DNA from: Verrucomicrobiaceae bacterium
Lineage (GTDB): Bacteria > Verrucomicrobiota > Verrucomicrobiia > Verrucomicrobiales > Verrucomicrobiaceae
Direction: 5' to 3'
Length of the DNA stretch: 64,000 nucleotides
Assembly: GCA_027490195.1 (NCBI GenBank)
Contig: JAIXYN010000053.1
Location: forward strand, 62,001-126,000
Shown: positions 11,531 through 19,606 of the stretch, in pieces
Numbering within the stretch: the stretch's first letter is position 1
Layout of the letters: each line of letters opens with the position of its first letter
Program-made: the position numbers and the translations under genes
The notes under the pieces: model-generated
Seen by the model: the letters and a program-made list of their open reading frames with translations, nothing else
Databases searched by the model: none
Told to the model about the DNA's origin: nothing

Positions 11531-12190
11531 ATGCCCTCTGACGAAGAAGACCCACCGCCCTTTCTTCCGAAGACCGGCAACTACCAGGAGCTTATCTCCT
11601 TTCAGAAGACGGAAGTCATCTACGACTTCACCTTCCGCTTCTGCCACAAGTTCCTCCAGCGCGGAGACCGCACCATCGACCAAATGGTGCAGTCGGCGCG
11701 TTCAGGGAAACAAAACATCGGAGAAGGCTGCAAAGCTTCCATTGTCTCAGCGGAGACGGAGATCAAGCTCATCAACGTCGCGCGCGGCAGCTTGGAGGAA
11801 CTCATGCTCGACTACCAGGACTTCCTCCGCGTCCGCGACCACGCCATCTGGGAGAAAGATTCCAAAGAAGCGCTCTACGTCCGTAGGCTCGGCAGGAAAC
11901 CCGGTGAATCCTTCGAGACCTATCGCTCATTCTTCGAGACCCGCCCGCCCGAAGTCCTCGCCAACATCGCCCTCTGCCTCATCCACCAGGCCAACTACCT
12001 CCTCGACCAACAGCGCCGCCGCCTGGAGCGGGACTTCGTCAAACAAGGCGGCATCCGCGAGCGCATGACGCAGGCCCGCGTGGAGTACCGGAAACGGCAA
12101 CGGTCCCAGCCTCCTCAACCCAAGCCGCCTAGTCCCACGAAAGGGAACCAGCCAAGCAAACCCAAGCCACCCGGCCGCAAGCAAGACTGA
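11531..12190 (+). CDS. four-helix-bundle (S23/Avd-like) protein
   Basis: 219 aa. The centre has the signature of the four-helix-bundle family (Pfam 23S_rRNA_IVP, S23): VIYDFTFRFCHKFL, RTIDQMVQSARSGKQNIGEG near residues 50-75, ETEIKLINVARGSLEELMLD near 80-100 and the late ANIALCLIHQANYLLDQQ helix. Such proteins form pentameric helical barrels; relatives include intervening-sequence proteins and the Avd protein of diversity-generating retroelements. No reverse transcriptase is nearby. The C-terminal ~40 residues are a Pro/Lys/Gln-rich tail outside the fold. ATG 11531 starts the conserved part. The gene is bracketed by the TAGGACCTAT-type repeats. Role in the cell is unknown. Confidence 0.85.
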   Translation: MPSDEEDPPPFLPKTGNYQELISFQKTEVIYDFTFRFCHKFLQRGDRTIDQMVQSARSGKQNIGEGCKASIVSAETEIKLINVARGSLEELMLDYQDFLRVRDHAIWEKDSKEALYVRRLGRKPGESFETYRSFFETRPPEVLANIALCLIHQANYLLDQQRRRLERDFVKQGGIRERMTQARVEYRKRQRSQPPQPKPPSPTKGNQPSKPKPPGRKQD

Positions 12191-12249
12191 CGCCCCACGC
12201 AGGCCATCTGCCACATCGCGAAGGCCCTCGGCAACCTCCCCTTCAACCC

Positions 12250-12280
12250 ATAGGCCTTATAAGACCTATATGACCTATTC
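12250..12280. repeat. degenerate TAGGCCTTATAAGACCTATA repeat
   Basis: A run of related decamers (ATAGGCCTTAT, AAGACCTATA, TGACCTATTC) resembling the palindrome at 11471-11501. Together they flank the four-helix-bundle gene. Confidence 0.55.
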
Positions 12281-12355
12281 TGGCGACCGTCCTCAGCGGT
12301 CTCACTCTCCAGTGACACCTCCGCAGACATCGCCGCTCTCGTTCACACCCGGCTC

Positions 12356-12637
12356 ATGGCCAAGAGCGGAGCCGAACGCTTCCTCATGGGCCTGCGCATG
12401 CACGAAGCCGCCCGACGCATGGCCATGGCCCCTTTCCCCTCAGGCACCAGTGATTCAGAGAGGCACCGCCTTCTGCATGAGCGATTTTTTGGTGGCATGG
12501 CAGCTTCTACTGGAGCACTCTATTCTTCTTCGCAGACCTCGGCGCAACTATCTGCCCCCTTCACCCTTGACGTCGTAGTCCCTGTTTTTGAATCTCGCTT
12601 AGTGAAGCGACATCGACAAGACCGCTATGAGCCGTAA
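12356..12637 (+). pseudogene. remnant of a small conserved protein
   Basis: The frame reads MAKSGAERFLMGLRMHEAAR, then RMAMAPFPSGTSDSERHRLL and HERFFGG. It resembles small proteins of the pattern SGAERMRMGxxMFExAR...LASFP...LRRRLYERFYG seen in many bacterial genomes. In-frame residues before 12356 (SDTSADIAALVHTRL) also fit that family but have no ATG/GTG/TTG after the stops at 12251 and 12257, so the natural start seems lost. After about 12495 the resemblance ends and base composition drops toward that of the KAP gene, so the 3' part is probably foreign. It overlaps the KAP start by 11 bases. Confidence 0.35.
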
Positions 12638-14867
12638 AAAGCAGCACAGATACTCGTCCGACCAACCAATTACCAAACTGCCAGATGACAAACTGGGTCG
12701 GAGTTCGTTTGCTAACCGTTTGGCCGACGATATTGCCGCTTGGGATGGTGACAGTTCTTTGGTGATTGGACTTTACGGTGACTGGGGAACCGGCAAAACG
12801 TCCTTAAAGAATCTTGTTTTGGCAGCATTCAAACAGCGCAGAAAGAAAATTCCACTCCTCGAATTCAATCCATGGCAACTGTCAGGTTCGGGTGGGATCT
12901 CACAGACCTACTTCAATGAGCTAAAGATCATGCTAGAGTCCGATACCGTTTCTCACAAGCATGATAAAGCAGAAGCAAAGGAACGCTTATTAAAATACTC
13001 AAAGCGGCTCGCCTTTGGGGGCATTGCCGGGCGCATGTTTAGCGGGCTTTTGGCGGTTCTTGGACAGTCGGAAGATGCTGCTGCCACTGCGGCAGTCGCG
13101 AACGCGTTCAGCGATGCAGCCGAAATCACAAAATCAGGCAGTGAAGCCGTAGATTCAAAATCAGAACCGGGAAACTTGTCCCTGTCTGAACTGAAGAAGT
13201 CATTGGACGAATCCCTGAGGAGGCTAAAGCAGCCTCTGCTTGTTGTGGTTGATGACATTGACCGCCTTACTCACCGCGAAATACTCGACGTGTTTCAACT
13301 TGTTAAAGTTAACGCCGATTTTCCGAGAGTAATCTACTTGCTACTTTTCGAAAGAAATATCGTTTCAGCGGCATTGGACTCGATTTCGAATGGCCGCGGC
13401 AACGACTTTCTCGAAAAGATAGTTCAGGTTGGCTACCACATTCCACGAGCATCAAGAGCGTCGATTCAAAAAGTCCTATTTGGTGGCCTTGACGAGATAT
13501 TGGCTGAACCTGGTGTATCGCGACGTTGGGACAAAAATAGGTGGTCTCATGTTTATCTAGATGGGTTGCAAGGGTTTTTCCGCAATCTCAGGCATGTTTA
13601 TCGGTTTCTGTCATCTTTCGACTTTCACGTGCGTCAATTTCAGAAACGAGATCATTTCGAAGTCAATCCAATAGACCTCATAGCCATCGAAACGCTGAGG
13701 GTCTTCGAGCCAAAGGTTTTTGAGCGCATACCGAGCTTGAAAACGCTTCTGACCAGAGATGTTGGCAAGTCGCTTTTTGGAGGAATCAAACAAAACGAGA
13801 TAGATGCAGCAGTAAATGACTTGGTGCTGCAATCCGCTGAACCCAACCGCAGTTCGGTTCGACACCTTATTGAAGGCATTTTCCCTTCAATCAATAGTTC
13901 ACACGCCGGTGAAAGCGGGATTGAAGGCCAGTATTTACAAGGATGGCTGAAGGACGCAAGAGTGTGTCACCCGAATATGTTTGACCGATACTTCGCCCTC
14001 GCGGTTGACGAAGGTGAAGTGGCTCAAACCGAACTAGATCAATTGATTGATGAATCAGGTGATCCTTCGGGCTTCTTCAAACGCATGCGTGCATTGCAAG
14101 ATCGCGGATTGATGAATCTTGCATTCGAGCATTTGGATGCCTGCAAGGACACACTTCCGTTGCAAAATATGACAGCTCTAATCCAAGGGCTGTCGGACTT
14201 GAGTGATTCATTCCCTCCAACTGGAACGGGCATGTTTGACACTGCAACAAGAGGGATGGCTGCTAGACTAATCTATTTCGGGCTAATTCGCGAAAAGGAC
14301 CAGTCGCAACGACTCAATGTGCTAGTTGATGGATTCACCAAATCATCGGGGACTCTTTTACCTGTCTACGTGACCTCGCTTCAGGAGCGTCGAAAATCAG
14401 AATCCAACCGAGAACGAGACTATTTGGTAAGCGAGAGTGATTGGAGTGTTTTGCGTTGCTTAAGCCTAAATAAGATCAGCGAAGCAGCTGAGTCAGGATC
14501 GATGATGCGCCATCCGGAAGCAAGTGTCCTACTTTGGCGTTGGCACGACTGGGATCCTACCGCCGCGAGGCTTTGGATTTCTAAGCAGATTCAAAATCAC
14601 AAGGGCGCACTTTGGTTTTTGGCAGTCTTACTGGGTGAAGTACATTCACATGGTGACGAGCTAACTATCCAGTATTATATAAAGCTCAGCAGCATCGAAC
14701 AGTTCACAGACATTGGGTCACTTCAAAATGCTCTTTCCGACATTAATTTGAATACAGCTAGTGACAGGGAGCGCATTGCGGTAAAAGAATTTGGGAGGGC
14801 CACGAAAAGACGAGCTGAAGGCAAACCCGAAACTGATGGTTATGAGCAAGGGTTCGATAATGATTAG
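12627..14867 (+). CDS. KAP family P-loop NTPase
   Basis: 746 aa. Walker A GDWGTGKTS is at residues 51-59, and a hydrophobic strand ending in DDIDRL (about 205-213) is Walker B. LLFERNIV and the later Trp/Arg-rich helices fit KAP NTPases (Pfam KAP_NTPase), STAND-like ATPases that include the phage-exclusion protein PifA. The usual inserted transmembrane pair is reduced to one moderately hydrophobic stretch near 130-147. Codon use and AT content differ clearly from the GC-rich neighbours (TTG, AAA and GAT are frequent), which suggests recent transfer. The ~400-residue C-terminal helical region is not recognisable. A defence role is plausible from family and context but unproven; no partner gene is evident. 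Confidence 0.85.
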   Translation: MSRKKQHRYSSDQPITKLPDDKLGRSSFANRLADDIAAWDGDSSLVIGLYGDWGTGKTSLKNLVLAAFKQRRKKIPLLEFNPWQLSGSGGISQTYFNELKIMLESDTVSHKHDKAEAKERLLKYSKRLAFGGIAGRMFSGLLAVLGQSEDAAATAAVANAFSDAAEITKSGSEAVDSKSEPGNLSLSELKKSLDESLRRLKQPLLVVVDDIDRLTHREILDVFQLVKVNADFPRVIYLLLFERNIVSAALDSISNGRGNDFLEKIVQVGYHIPRASRASIQKVLFGGLDEILAEPGVSRRWDKNRWSHVYLDGLQGFFRNLRHVYRFLSSFDFHVRQFQKRDHFEVNPIDLIAIETLRVFEPKVFERIPSLKTLLTRDVGKSLFGGIKQNEIDAAVNDLVLQSAEPNRSSVRHLIEGIFPSINSSHAGESGIEGQYLQGWLKDARVCHPNMFDRYFALAVDEGEVAQTELDQLIDESGDPSGFFKRMRALQDRGLMNLAFEHLDACKDTLPLQNMTALIQGLSDLSDSFPPTGTGMFDTATRGMAARLIYFGLIREKDQSQRLNVLVDGFTKSSGTLLPVYVTSLQERRKSESNRERDYLVSESDWSVLRCLSLNKISEAAESGSMMRHPEASVLLWRWHDWDPTAARLWISKQIQNHKGALWFLAVLLGEVHSHGDELTIQYYIKLSSIEQFTDIGSLQNALSDINLNTASDRERIAVKEFGRATKRRAEGKPETDGYEQGFDND

Positions 14868-14960
14868 CCAAAGCCTTTCCAATGGCCACAAACCAAGGAG
14901 GGCGTGGATGAGGACAGAATATCTGACAAACGGTCAAGTCCCGCGCGTTCCCTCTTCCCC

Positions 14961-15215
14961 ATGAACCTCCGCTTCCTCACCCTGGCCAGCCTTCTCACCG
15001 CTGCCACCTTGGCCGCTGATGCGCCGAAGCTTCCCCCGATTCCCGCAGAGCCGACGGCTAAGAAGAAGGAGCTGCTCTTTTCCGATGACTTTGAGCGGGC
15101 GGAGCTGGGCAAGGACAAGGGCTGGGCCATTGGGGGGCCGACGTTTTCGGTGGAGAATGGCGCGCGGACTCTCGCCGCACTGCGGAGACAATTCAGCTTT
15201 CCCGAAGCCGTCTGA
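14961..15215 (+). pseudogene. truncated DUF1080-like secreted protein (5' remnant)
   Basis: 84 codons beginning MNLRFLTLASLLTAATLAAD, a signal peptide, then LPPIPAEPTAKKKELLFSDD. This matches the start of the complete paralogue at 28588 (LPKIPSKPIAEKKELLFSDE). Similarity continues to about VENGA and then stops, replaced by sequence that terminates after AALRRQFSFPEAV. The paralogue is 249 aa, so about two thirds of the gene is missing. The break lies directly before the YhcG-like gene, as if that DNA had been inserted or recombined in. Confidence 0.7.
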
Positions 15216-15236
15216 TCGCGCTACTCTGACGGAGCC

Positions 15237-15866
15237 ATGCCCGCCAAGCCCAAGCCTCGCACGCTCGCTCCCAAACCCGCCGCCCCTGCCGCGCCGCTGC
15301 TTGCGGATGTGCGCGATCTCATCCTCACGGCCCGCGAAGCCGTTGCCCGGACCGTCAACGCAGGTCTGACGCTCCTCTATTGGGAGATCGGCACTCGCAT
15401 TCGCCGGGACATTCTCCAAGAGAAGCGCGCAGGCTATGGGGACGAAATTTTGCAGTCACTGTCTGCAAAATCGGAAGCGGAGTTTGGCCGTGGGTTTGGT
15501 GAGCGGAACCTAGCGCGGATGGTGAAGTTTGCAGAGGCTTTCCCCGATCCGAACATTTTGACCGCACTGCGGACAAAATTGGGCTGGACGCATTTCCGTC
15601 AGATCATCTACCTCGACAACCCGCTCCAACGCGACTTCTACGCCGAGATGTGCCGCATGGAAAACTGGAGCACGCGGACGCTGGAGCAGAAGATCAAGAG
15701 CATGCTCTACGAGCGCACGGCGATCTCGAAGAAGCCGGACAAGCTCATCAAGCAGGAACTCGCCGCCCTGCGTAGCGAGGACAAGCTCACGCCCGACCTC
15801 GTCTTTCGCGATCCCTACATCCTCGACTTCCTCGGGCTGAAGGACACCTATGCGTCAAGACTTTGA
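15237..15866 (+). pseudogene. YhcG/DUF1016 nuclease, C-terminally truncated
   Basis: 209 aa. Residues ~25-190 are the DUF1016 N-terminal domain: LTLLYWEIGTRI, GYGDEILQSLS, FGRGFGERNLARMVKFAEAF, GWTHFRQII and MLYERTAISKKP. Family members (E. coli YhcG) run to about 340-370 aa and carry a PDDEXK nuclease domain C-terminally. Here the reading frame ends five residues after the very conserved DPYILDFLGLKDTY, exactly where the duplicated palindromic element begins, so the nuclease domain is lost. YhcG relatives are often found with restriction and mobile loci. The remnant could still fold but not cut DNA. Confidence 0.8.
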
Positions 15867-16003
15867 GTCCCCATTTTTTACCCGTCATTTTTTACCAGCA
15901 AATCCGGCTGGTAAAAGATCGGGGGTAAAAGATGGAGAACTTGCACGAGCGGCTGACTGCATGAGCAAAGACGGCTTCTTCGACGACCGCAATATTAGGA
16001 GCG
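15851..16003. repeat. palindromic direct repeat, copy 1
   Basis: Nearly identical to 16077-16213 apart from a 16-base insertion (near 15944-15959) and scattered substitutions. It contains nested inverted repeats: an outer TTTTTTACCC/GGGTAAAAGA and an inner TTTTTACCAGC/GCTGGTAAAA around AAATCCG. It begins at the point where the YhcG frame is broken. Confidence 0.85.
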
Positions 16004-16076
16004 AGGAGCCGAGCGGAGCGAAGTAACGGCTCATGGTCGGAAACCTGCCTCGACTCATGACTGAATGGGCATGGGA

Positions 16077-16213
16077 TGCGTCAAGGCTTTGGGTCCCCAT
16101 CTTTTACCCGTCATTTTTTACCAGCAAATCCGGCTGGTAAAAGATCGGGGGTAAAAGATGGAGAACTTGCATGAGCAAAGGCGGCTTCTTCGACGACCGC
16201 AATATTTGGAGCG
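16077..16213. repeat. palindromic direct repeat, copy 2
   Basis: Second copy of the element at 15851-16003, with the outer arms CATCTTTTACCC/GGGTAAAAGATG perfectly paired. From here to 16452 there is no gene; GCGAATATCC (16261-16270) and GGATATTCGC (16297-16306) form another inverted repeat. Confidence 0.85.
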
Positions 16214-16452
16214 CGGTAAGCGGTGCGGTAGGGGGGGCAAGATTCACAACGCGAATGGCCGCGAATATCCACGAATTTGCAGGAATCATGAACCGGGGAT
16301 ATTCGCGAAAATTCGCGGTCATTTGCTCACATTCGTGTTCAAGAAATCTTCCTCAAGTCCCCCGGCCTCGCCCATTGCCCACCCGACGAAACCCAAGGAA
16401 CTCGCGCGATGGTTTCGATTGAGAATTCTCACATTTCGTGCATTTTTCGTGC

Positions 16453-16692
16453 ATGGCCACAAAGACGATCACCTTGGAGCTCGATGCCTACGAGAAGCTG
16501 CGGCAGGTCAAACGTGGGGGGGAATCCTTCACGGAGGTCGTGCGCCGGGCGGTCTGGCTGGATGCCCCCGCCACGGGCGAAGGTCTGCTCCAGCACTTTC
16601 ACAACGGCGGGAGCGGCATCTCTGACAAGTATCTGGACGCGGTGGAAAAAGCAGCCCAGCACGACCCCATTCCCGACGATCCATGGGCCTGA
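16453..16692 (+). CDS. VapB-type antitoxin
   Basis: 79 aa, starting MATKTITLELDAYEKLRQVK, the ribbon-helix-helix N-terminus of the VapB antitoxins related to UPF0330/DUF217. These dimerise through the short beta strand and bind their own promoter, while the C-terminal tail blocks the toxin. SFTEVVRRAVW is the second helix. ATG 16453 is chosen; the frame opens at 16438 but the five extra residues are not typical. Its stop lies inside the toxin gene (10-base overlap), so the pair is coupled. Confidence 0.82.
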   Translation: MATKTITLELDAYEKLRQVKRGGESFTEVVRRAVWLDAPATGEGLLQHFHNGGSGISDKYLDAVEKAAQHDPIPDDPWA

Positions 16693-17075
16693 TCCTCGAC
16701 ACGAACTTCATCATCGTGGCCGAGCGCGAGGCGAAGCGCGGGGTGACGACCACCATCGACCGATTCTTCGCCAGCCGAACGAAGGAGACTTTTTACATCA
16801 CCTTCACCGTGGCGGGCGAACTGGCCTGCGGTCAGTCGGCAAGCCCCAAGAAGGACTGGGAGCGCGTGTGCCGCCCCTACCCGATCCTGCCCTGGACCAA
16901 CGAAGTCTCCTGGCAGTGCGGTGAAATCTACCGGGCACTGACTGCGAAAGGACAACTGATCGGCACCAACGAAATGTGGATCGCCGCCACGGCGCTGGTA
17001 CACGGCATGGGTGTGGTGACAAACAATGTCGAAGAGTTCAATCGCGTGCCCGGCTTGACGGTGGTCGCGTATTGA
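16683..17075 (+). CDS. VapC-type PIN-domain ribonuclease toxin
   Basis: 130 aa PIN-domain toxin. The first acidic residue is Asp6 in LDTNFI and the second Glu46 in AGELACG. The third position, usually Asp in an NDxxIAA motif, is Glu97 in TNEMWIAATAL; a late TNNVEEFNRVPGL stretch completes the fold. VapC enzymes cut tRNA or rRNA using Mg2+ held by these acids, so activity is likely though the Asp-to-Glu change may weaken it. It starts within the antitoxin gene. Convergent with the phosphoesterase gene 21 bases downstream. Confidence 0.85.
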   Translation: MGLILDTNFIIVAEREAKRGVTTTIDRFFASRTKETFYITFTVAGELACGQSASPKKDWERVCRPYPILPWTNEVSWQCGEIYRALTAKGQLIGTNEMWIAATALVHGMGVVTNNVEEFNRVPGLTVVAY

Positions 17076-17096
17076 ACGGCGTTGATTTGCGATACC

Positions 17097-18026
17097 TCAC
17101 CCCACCCTCCACGCCACCTTCTCCACCTTGCCATTCCACGCATGCGCCTTCTCATGCGTCAGGGTGGTGAAGTCCGCGCCTTGATCACTGAGTTGCGCCA
17201 TCGTCCAGCCGGTGGTGCTGGTGCTTTGTTTGGACACGTAGGAGGTGGCGGGGGTGTTGAGGATGTGGATGCCGCGATGCTGGTAGTGGCTGCGATCATG
17301 GATGTGGCCGTGGATGTAGGCCTTCACCTGCGGGCGTGAGGCGAGGAGGTCCCACAGGGGCTCAGAGTCTTCCAATCCGCCGGGGTAGTGCAGCTCCCCA
17401 CCGCCGAGCCGGGGATTGTGATGCGCGAAGACGAGCGCGGGCTTGCCGGGATGGGCATCGAGCAGGCGGCCCAGCCAAGCGAGCTGCTCGGCACCCAGAA
17501 GCCCCTGCGCGACGACGCGGGCCTCCGCGCCCTGCCCCACGGTTTTGAGCGAGTCGAGCAGGAAGAGATTCGCCTTGGGCAGAGTGACCACGCCGACATG
17601 GCGCGAGACCACGGGCGGCTCCGCTGCTTTCTCGGCCTGCAGCACTTGATAAAAGACATCGCGGTCATCGTGATTCCCCAGCGTCAGGTGCACGGGCATG
17701 CCGGCCTCCCTTAGCGGGGCGATGAGCCGCGCGAAGTGCGCGTAGTCGCCGGGGCGGCCATTGCTCAAGGCGAGGTCGCCATTGATGACCACAGCCGCAG
17801 GCCGCCGCTCCTGCGCGACGAGCCAGGCCACCGTCTCCCGCAGGTGCGTGGGGATGGACGCACTGGCCGGATGCTGCGCGCCGATGTGCGTGTCATTGAG
17901 AATGGCGATGCGGTCCGCATCCACCCGCGCTGCCTCTGCCGCATGGAGCGCCGGAGCACAAACAACCGCGCCACCGAGCTGGGTCAGGAAGGTACGCCGG
18001 GATGGGGTGGAGAGGTGAATGGGCAT
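17097..18026 (-). CDS. Tat-exported metallophosphoesterase
   Basis: 309 aa. The N-terminus SRRTFLTQLGGAVVCAPALH is a twin-arginine signal. The calcineurin-like metal motifs follow in order: NDTHIG (about 44-49), NGDLA, LGNHDDRD and HGHIHDRSHY near the C-terminus. Substrates of such periplasmic enzymes are phosphodiesters or nucleotides; nothing here narrows it. The gene stands alone, convergent with vapC and divergent from the repeat region. ATG 18026 immediately precedes the Tat motif and is the natural start. Confidence 0.88.
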   Translation of the reverse strand: MPIHLSTPSRRTFLTQLGGAVVCAPALHAAEAARVDADRIAILNDTHIGAQHPASASIPTHLRETVAWLVAQERRPAAVVINGDLALSNGRPGDYAHFARLIAPLREAGMPVHLTLGNHDDRDVFYQVLQAEKAAEPPVVSRHVGVVTLPKANLFLLDSLKTVGQGAEARVVAQGLLGAEQLAWLGRLLDAHPGKPALVFAHHNPRLGGGELHYPGGLEDSEPLWDLLASRPQVKAYIHGHIHDRSHYQHRGIHILNTPATSYVSKQSTSTTGWTMAQLSDQGADFTTLTHEKAHAWNGKVEKVAWRVG

Positions 18027-18096
18027 GGTGGGTGAGAGGATAGGGTCATTGAGTCGTGGTGGCGAGGGTGAAATGGAACCACCGAAACCACCAAAA

Positions 18097-18233
18097 CCCG
18101 GTTTCGGTGGTTTCGGTGGTTTCGGTGGTTCATTTTGTGGGGTGTGAATTTTTTCGTGCCTTCCATGTGGGCTTGGAAGGAGGTTGTGTCAGTTGTGTCA
18201 GTTCGTTTTGGGGGAGTGAATTTTTTTTCACTC
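18097..18233 (+). repeat. two forward copies of a TTCGTTTTGGGGG repeat
   Basis: Copy 1 (18097-18152) has GGTTTCGGTGGTTTCGGTGG trinucleotide-phased repeats followed by TTCATTTTGTGGGGTGTGAA. Copy 2 (18187-18233) has GTCAGTTGTGTCAG followed by TTCGTTTTGGGGGAGTGAA. Both end in a run of T. Inverted copies lie at 18788-18912. The whole stretch 18027-18356 carries no gene. Confidence 0.75.
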
Positions 18234-18356
18234 TGGGTCTTGAAGGTTGTCCCCAGTGGTCTTGTTCCCGTGGAACAAAAACCTCTCTGTTCCACAGGGG
18301 CAGGACTGCTTGGGAATACTCTGGCAGCCAGCCCCCAATGGAGTACCCTAAGCCCC

Positions 18357-18609
18357 ATGATCTGGGAGAGACTGAAGGCGCTGTTTGGCGCAGAGTCCAA
18401 GGAGCCAGCGGTGTTCCATGAGGAATGGATCGCGCTGCTGCAGCAGAATGTACCGTTGTATGCCAGGCTGCCTGAGGAACTGTAGCTGTGTCTTCACGAG
18501 AGGATCGGCCACCGAGACTTTCTTCGAGAAACCACAGAAGCTATACGATGAGAGACCTGAGATGTACACAGAGCTGACCATGTACTATCACCTGGATCCA
18601 CGGGAGTAG
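18357..18609 (+). pseudogene. mtfA: decayed MtfA-like (DUF980) zinc peptidase
   Basis: The frame at 18357 reads MIWERLKALFGAESK, then EEWIALLQQNVPLYARLPEE, the N-terminus of MtfA-type proteins, and stops at TAG (18483-18485). A different frame then carries the MtfA C-terminus: TETFFEKPQKLYDERPEMYT followed by ELTMYYHLDPRE. The roughly 150-200 central residues, including the HExxH zinc site, are missing. This is therefore an internal deletion plus frameshift of a gene whose E. coli homologue is a zinc-dependent peptidase that interacts with Mlc. Assignment rests on these two ends alone. Confidence 0.6.
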
Positions 18610-18787
18610 ATGGAAGCACGATAAGAGGGCTTCACCTCTCTCGCCAATCCTTGGCTTTCTTGTCGGTAGGTTCTCAGCGCCCTCTCCCCAGACTGACGGA
18701 CAGGAGTGTCGATCTTAGTTAACTCATCCTGAATAGTATGCAGTGGTATTTACGAGCATGTCCTTGGATTTGCCCACCACGTGAACC

Positions 18788-18912
18788 CCGAATTGAAAAA
18801 AATATTCACTCCCTCAAAACGAACCACCGAAACCACCAAAACCCCCAGCCAGCCTTCCGCGAGGGTGAAAAAATATTCTACCCCTCCAAAACGAACTGAC
18901 ACAACTGACAGA
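18788..18912 (-). repeat. two inverted copies of the TTCGTTTTGGGGG repeat
   Basis: Reverse-complement copies of both repeat types seen at 18097-18233: the GGTTTCGGTGGTTCGTTTTG form (18788-18845) and the GTCAGTTGTGTCAGTTCG form (18864-18912). They lie in opposite orientation on the far side of the decayed mtfA. The rest of 18610-19100 shows no gene. Confidence 0.75.
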
Positions 18913-19100
18913 ACCTCCCCCAAAGAGCCCTGGCGAGGCCACACAGCGTGAGCCACGAATCCTAGCCCTTCCACGGCTTGCAGCGCCTTGCAGCACTGCG
19001 CATCTCAGTTGCGCACTTCCCATTTCCCGCCCACATTTTCCAGCACCACGGGCTCCATCCCAACCGAGGCCCCTGCACCACCCAACCCACCGCAGTCACC

Positions 19101-19589
19101 ATGAAACGCTCTTCTTTGTCCGTCTCCCTGTCCGCCGCGCTACTGCTTCTCATGACCAGCTGCGAGAGCGGCAAGAAGTCCGAGCCCGCTGCGCAAGCCG
19201 CTGCCAATCCTGCCATGAATGCCGCACCCGCGATGGACGGCATGATCTCCACCGCGAGCGGGCTGCGCTACAAGGTGCTGACGCCCGGACCTGCAGGCGG
19301 GCGCTCTCCCACGCTCTATGACTCCGCCACGGTGCACTACAAAGGCACGCTGACCAATGGCACGGTGTTTGACAGCTCCTATGAGCGCGGCGCCCCCGCC
19401 ACCTTTGGCGTGAACCAGGTGATCCCTGGCTGGACAGAGGCACTGCAACTCATGAAGCCCGGCGATCAGTGGCTGATCTACATCCCTTCCAATCTCGGCT
19501 ACGGCCCCCAGTCCATGGGCGACATCCCACCTAACAGCGACCTCATTTTCCAGGTGCATCTGATTCAGGTGCACGGTGCTGGCGCGTAG
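19101..19589 (+). CDS. FKBP-type peptidyl-prolyl isomerase lipoprotein
   Basis: 162 aa. The lipoprotein signal ends LLLLMTSC (Cys21), then comes an Ala/Pro linker and a single FKBP domain from about residue 50: SGLRYKVL, ATVHYKGTLTNGTVFDSSYE, VIPGWTEALQLMKPGDQWLI, YIPSNLGYG and DLIFQVHLIQV. The aromatic pocket residues Tyr, Phe, Asp and Trp of FKBPs are present. It should catalyse proline isomerisation and assist folding of exported proteins at a membrane. The frame extends upstream to 18978, but the ATG at 19101 begins the signal peptide. A perfect CCCCGTTGCG/CGCAACGGGG hairpin follows 18 bases after the stop. Confidence 0.92.
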   Translation: MKRSSLSVSLSAALLLLMTSCESGKKSEPAAQAAANPAMNAAPAMDGMISTASGLRYKVLTPGPAGGRSPTLYDSATVHYKGTLTNGTVFDSSYERGAPATFGVNQVIPGWTEALQLMKPGDQWLIYIPSNLGYGPQSMGDIPPNSDLIFQVHLIQVHGAGA

Positions 19590-19606
19590 TCAGGCAGGCC
19601 TAGTGG

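Noticed and set aside
11531-12190. Diversity-generating retroelement accessory (Avd)
   Set aside because: Four-helix fold fits, but no reverse transcriptase or template/variable repeat was found nearby.
18097-18912. Possible CRISPR array
   Set aside because: Repeats are irregular, in both orientations, and lack unique spacers of equal length.
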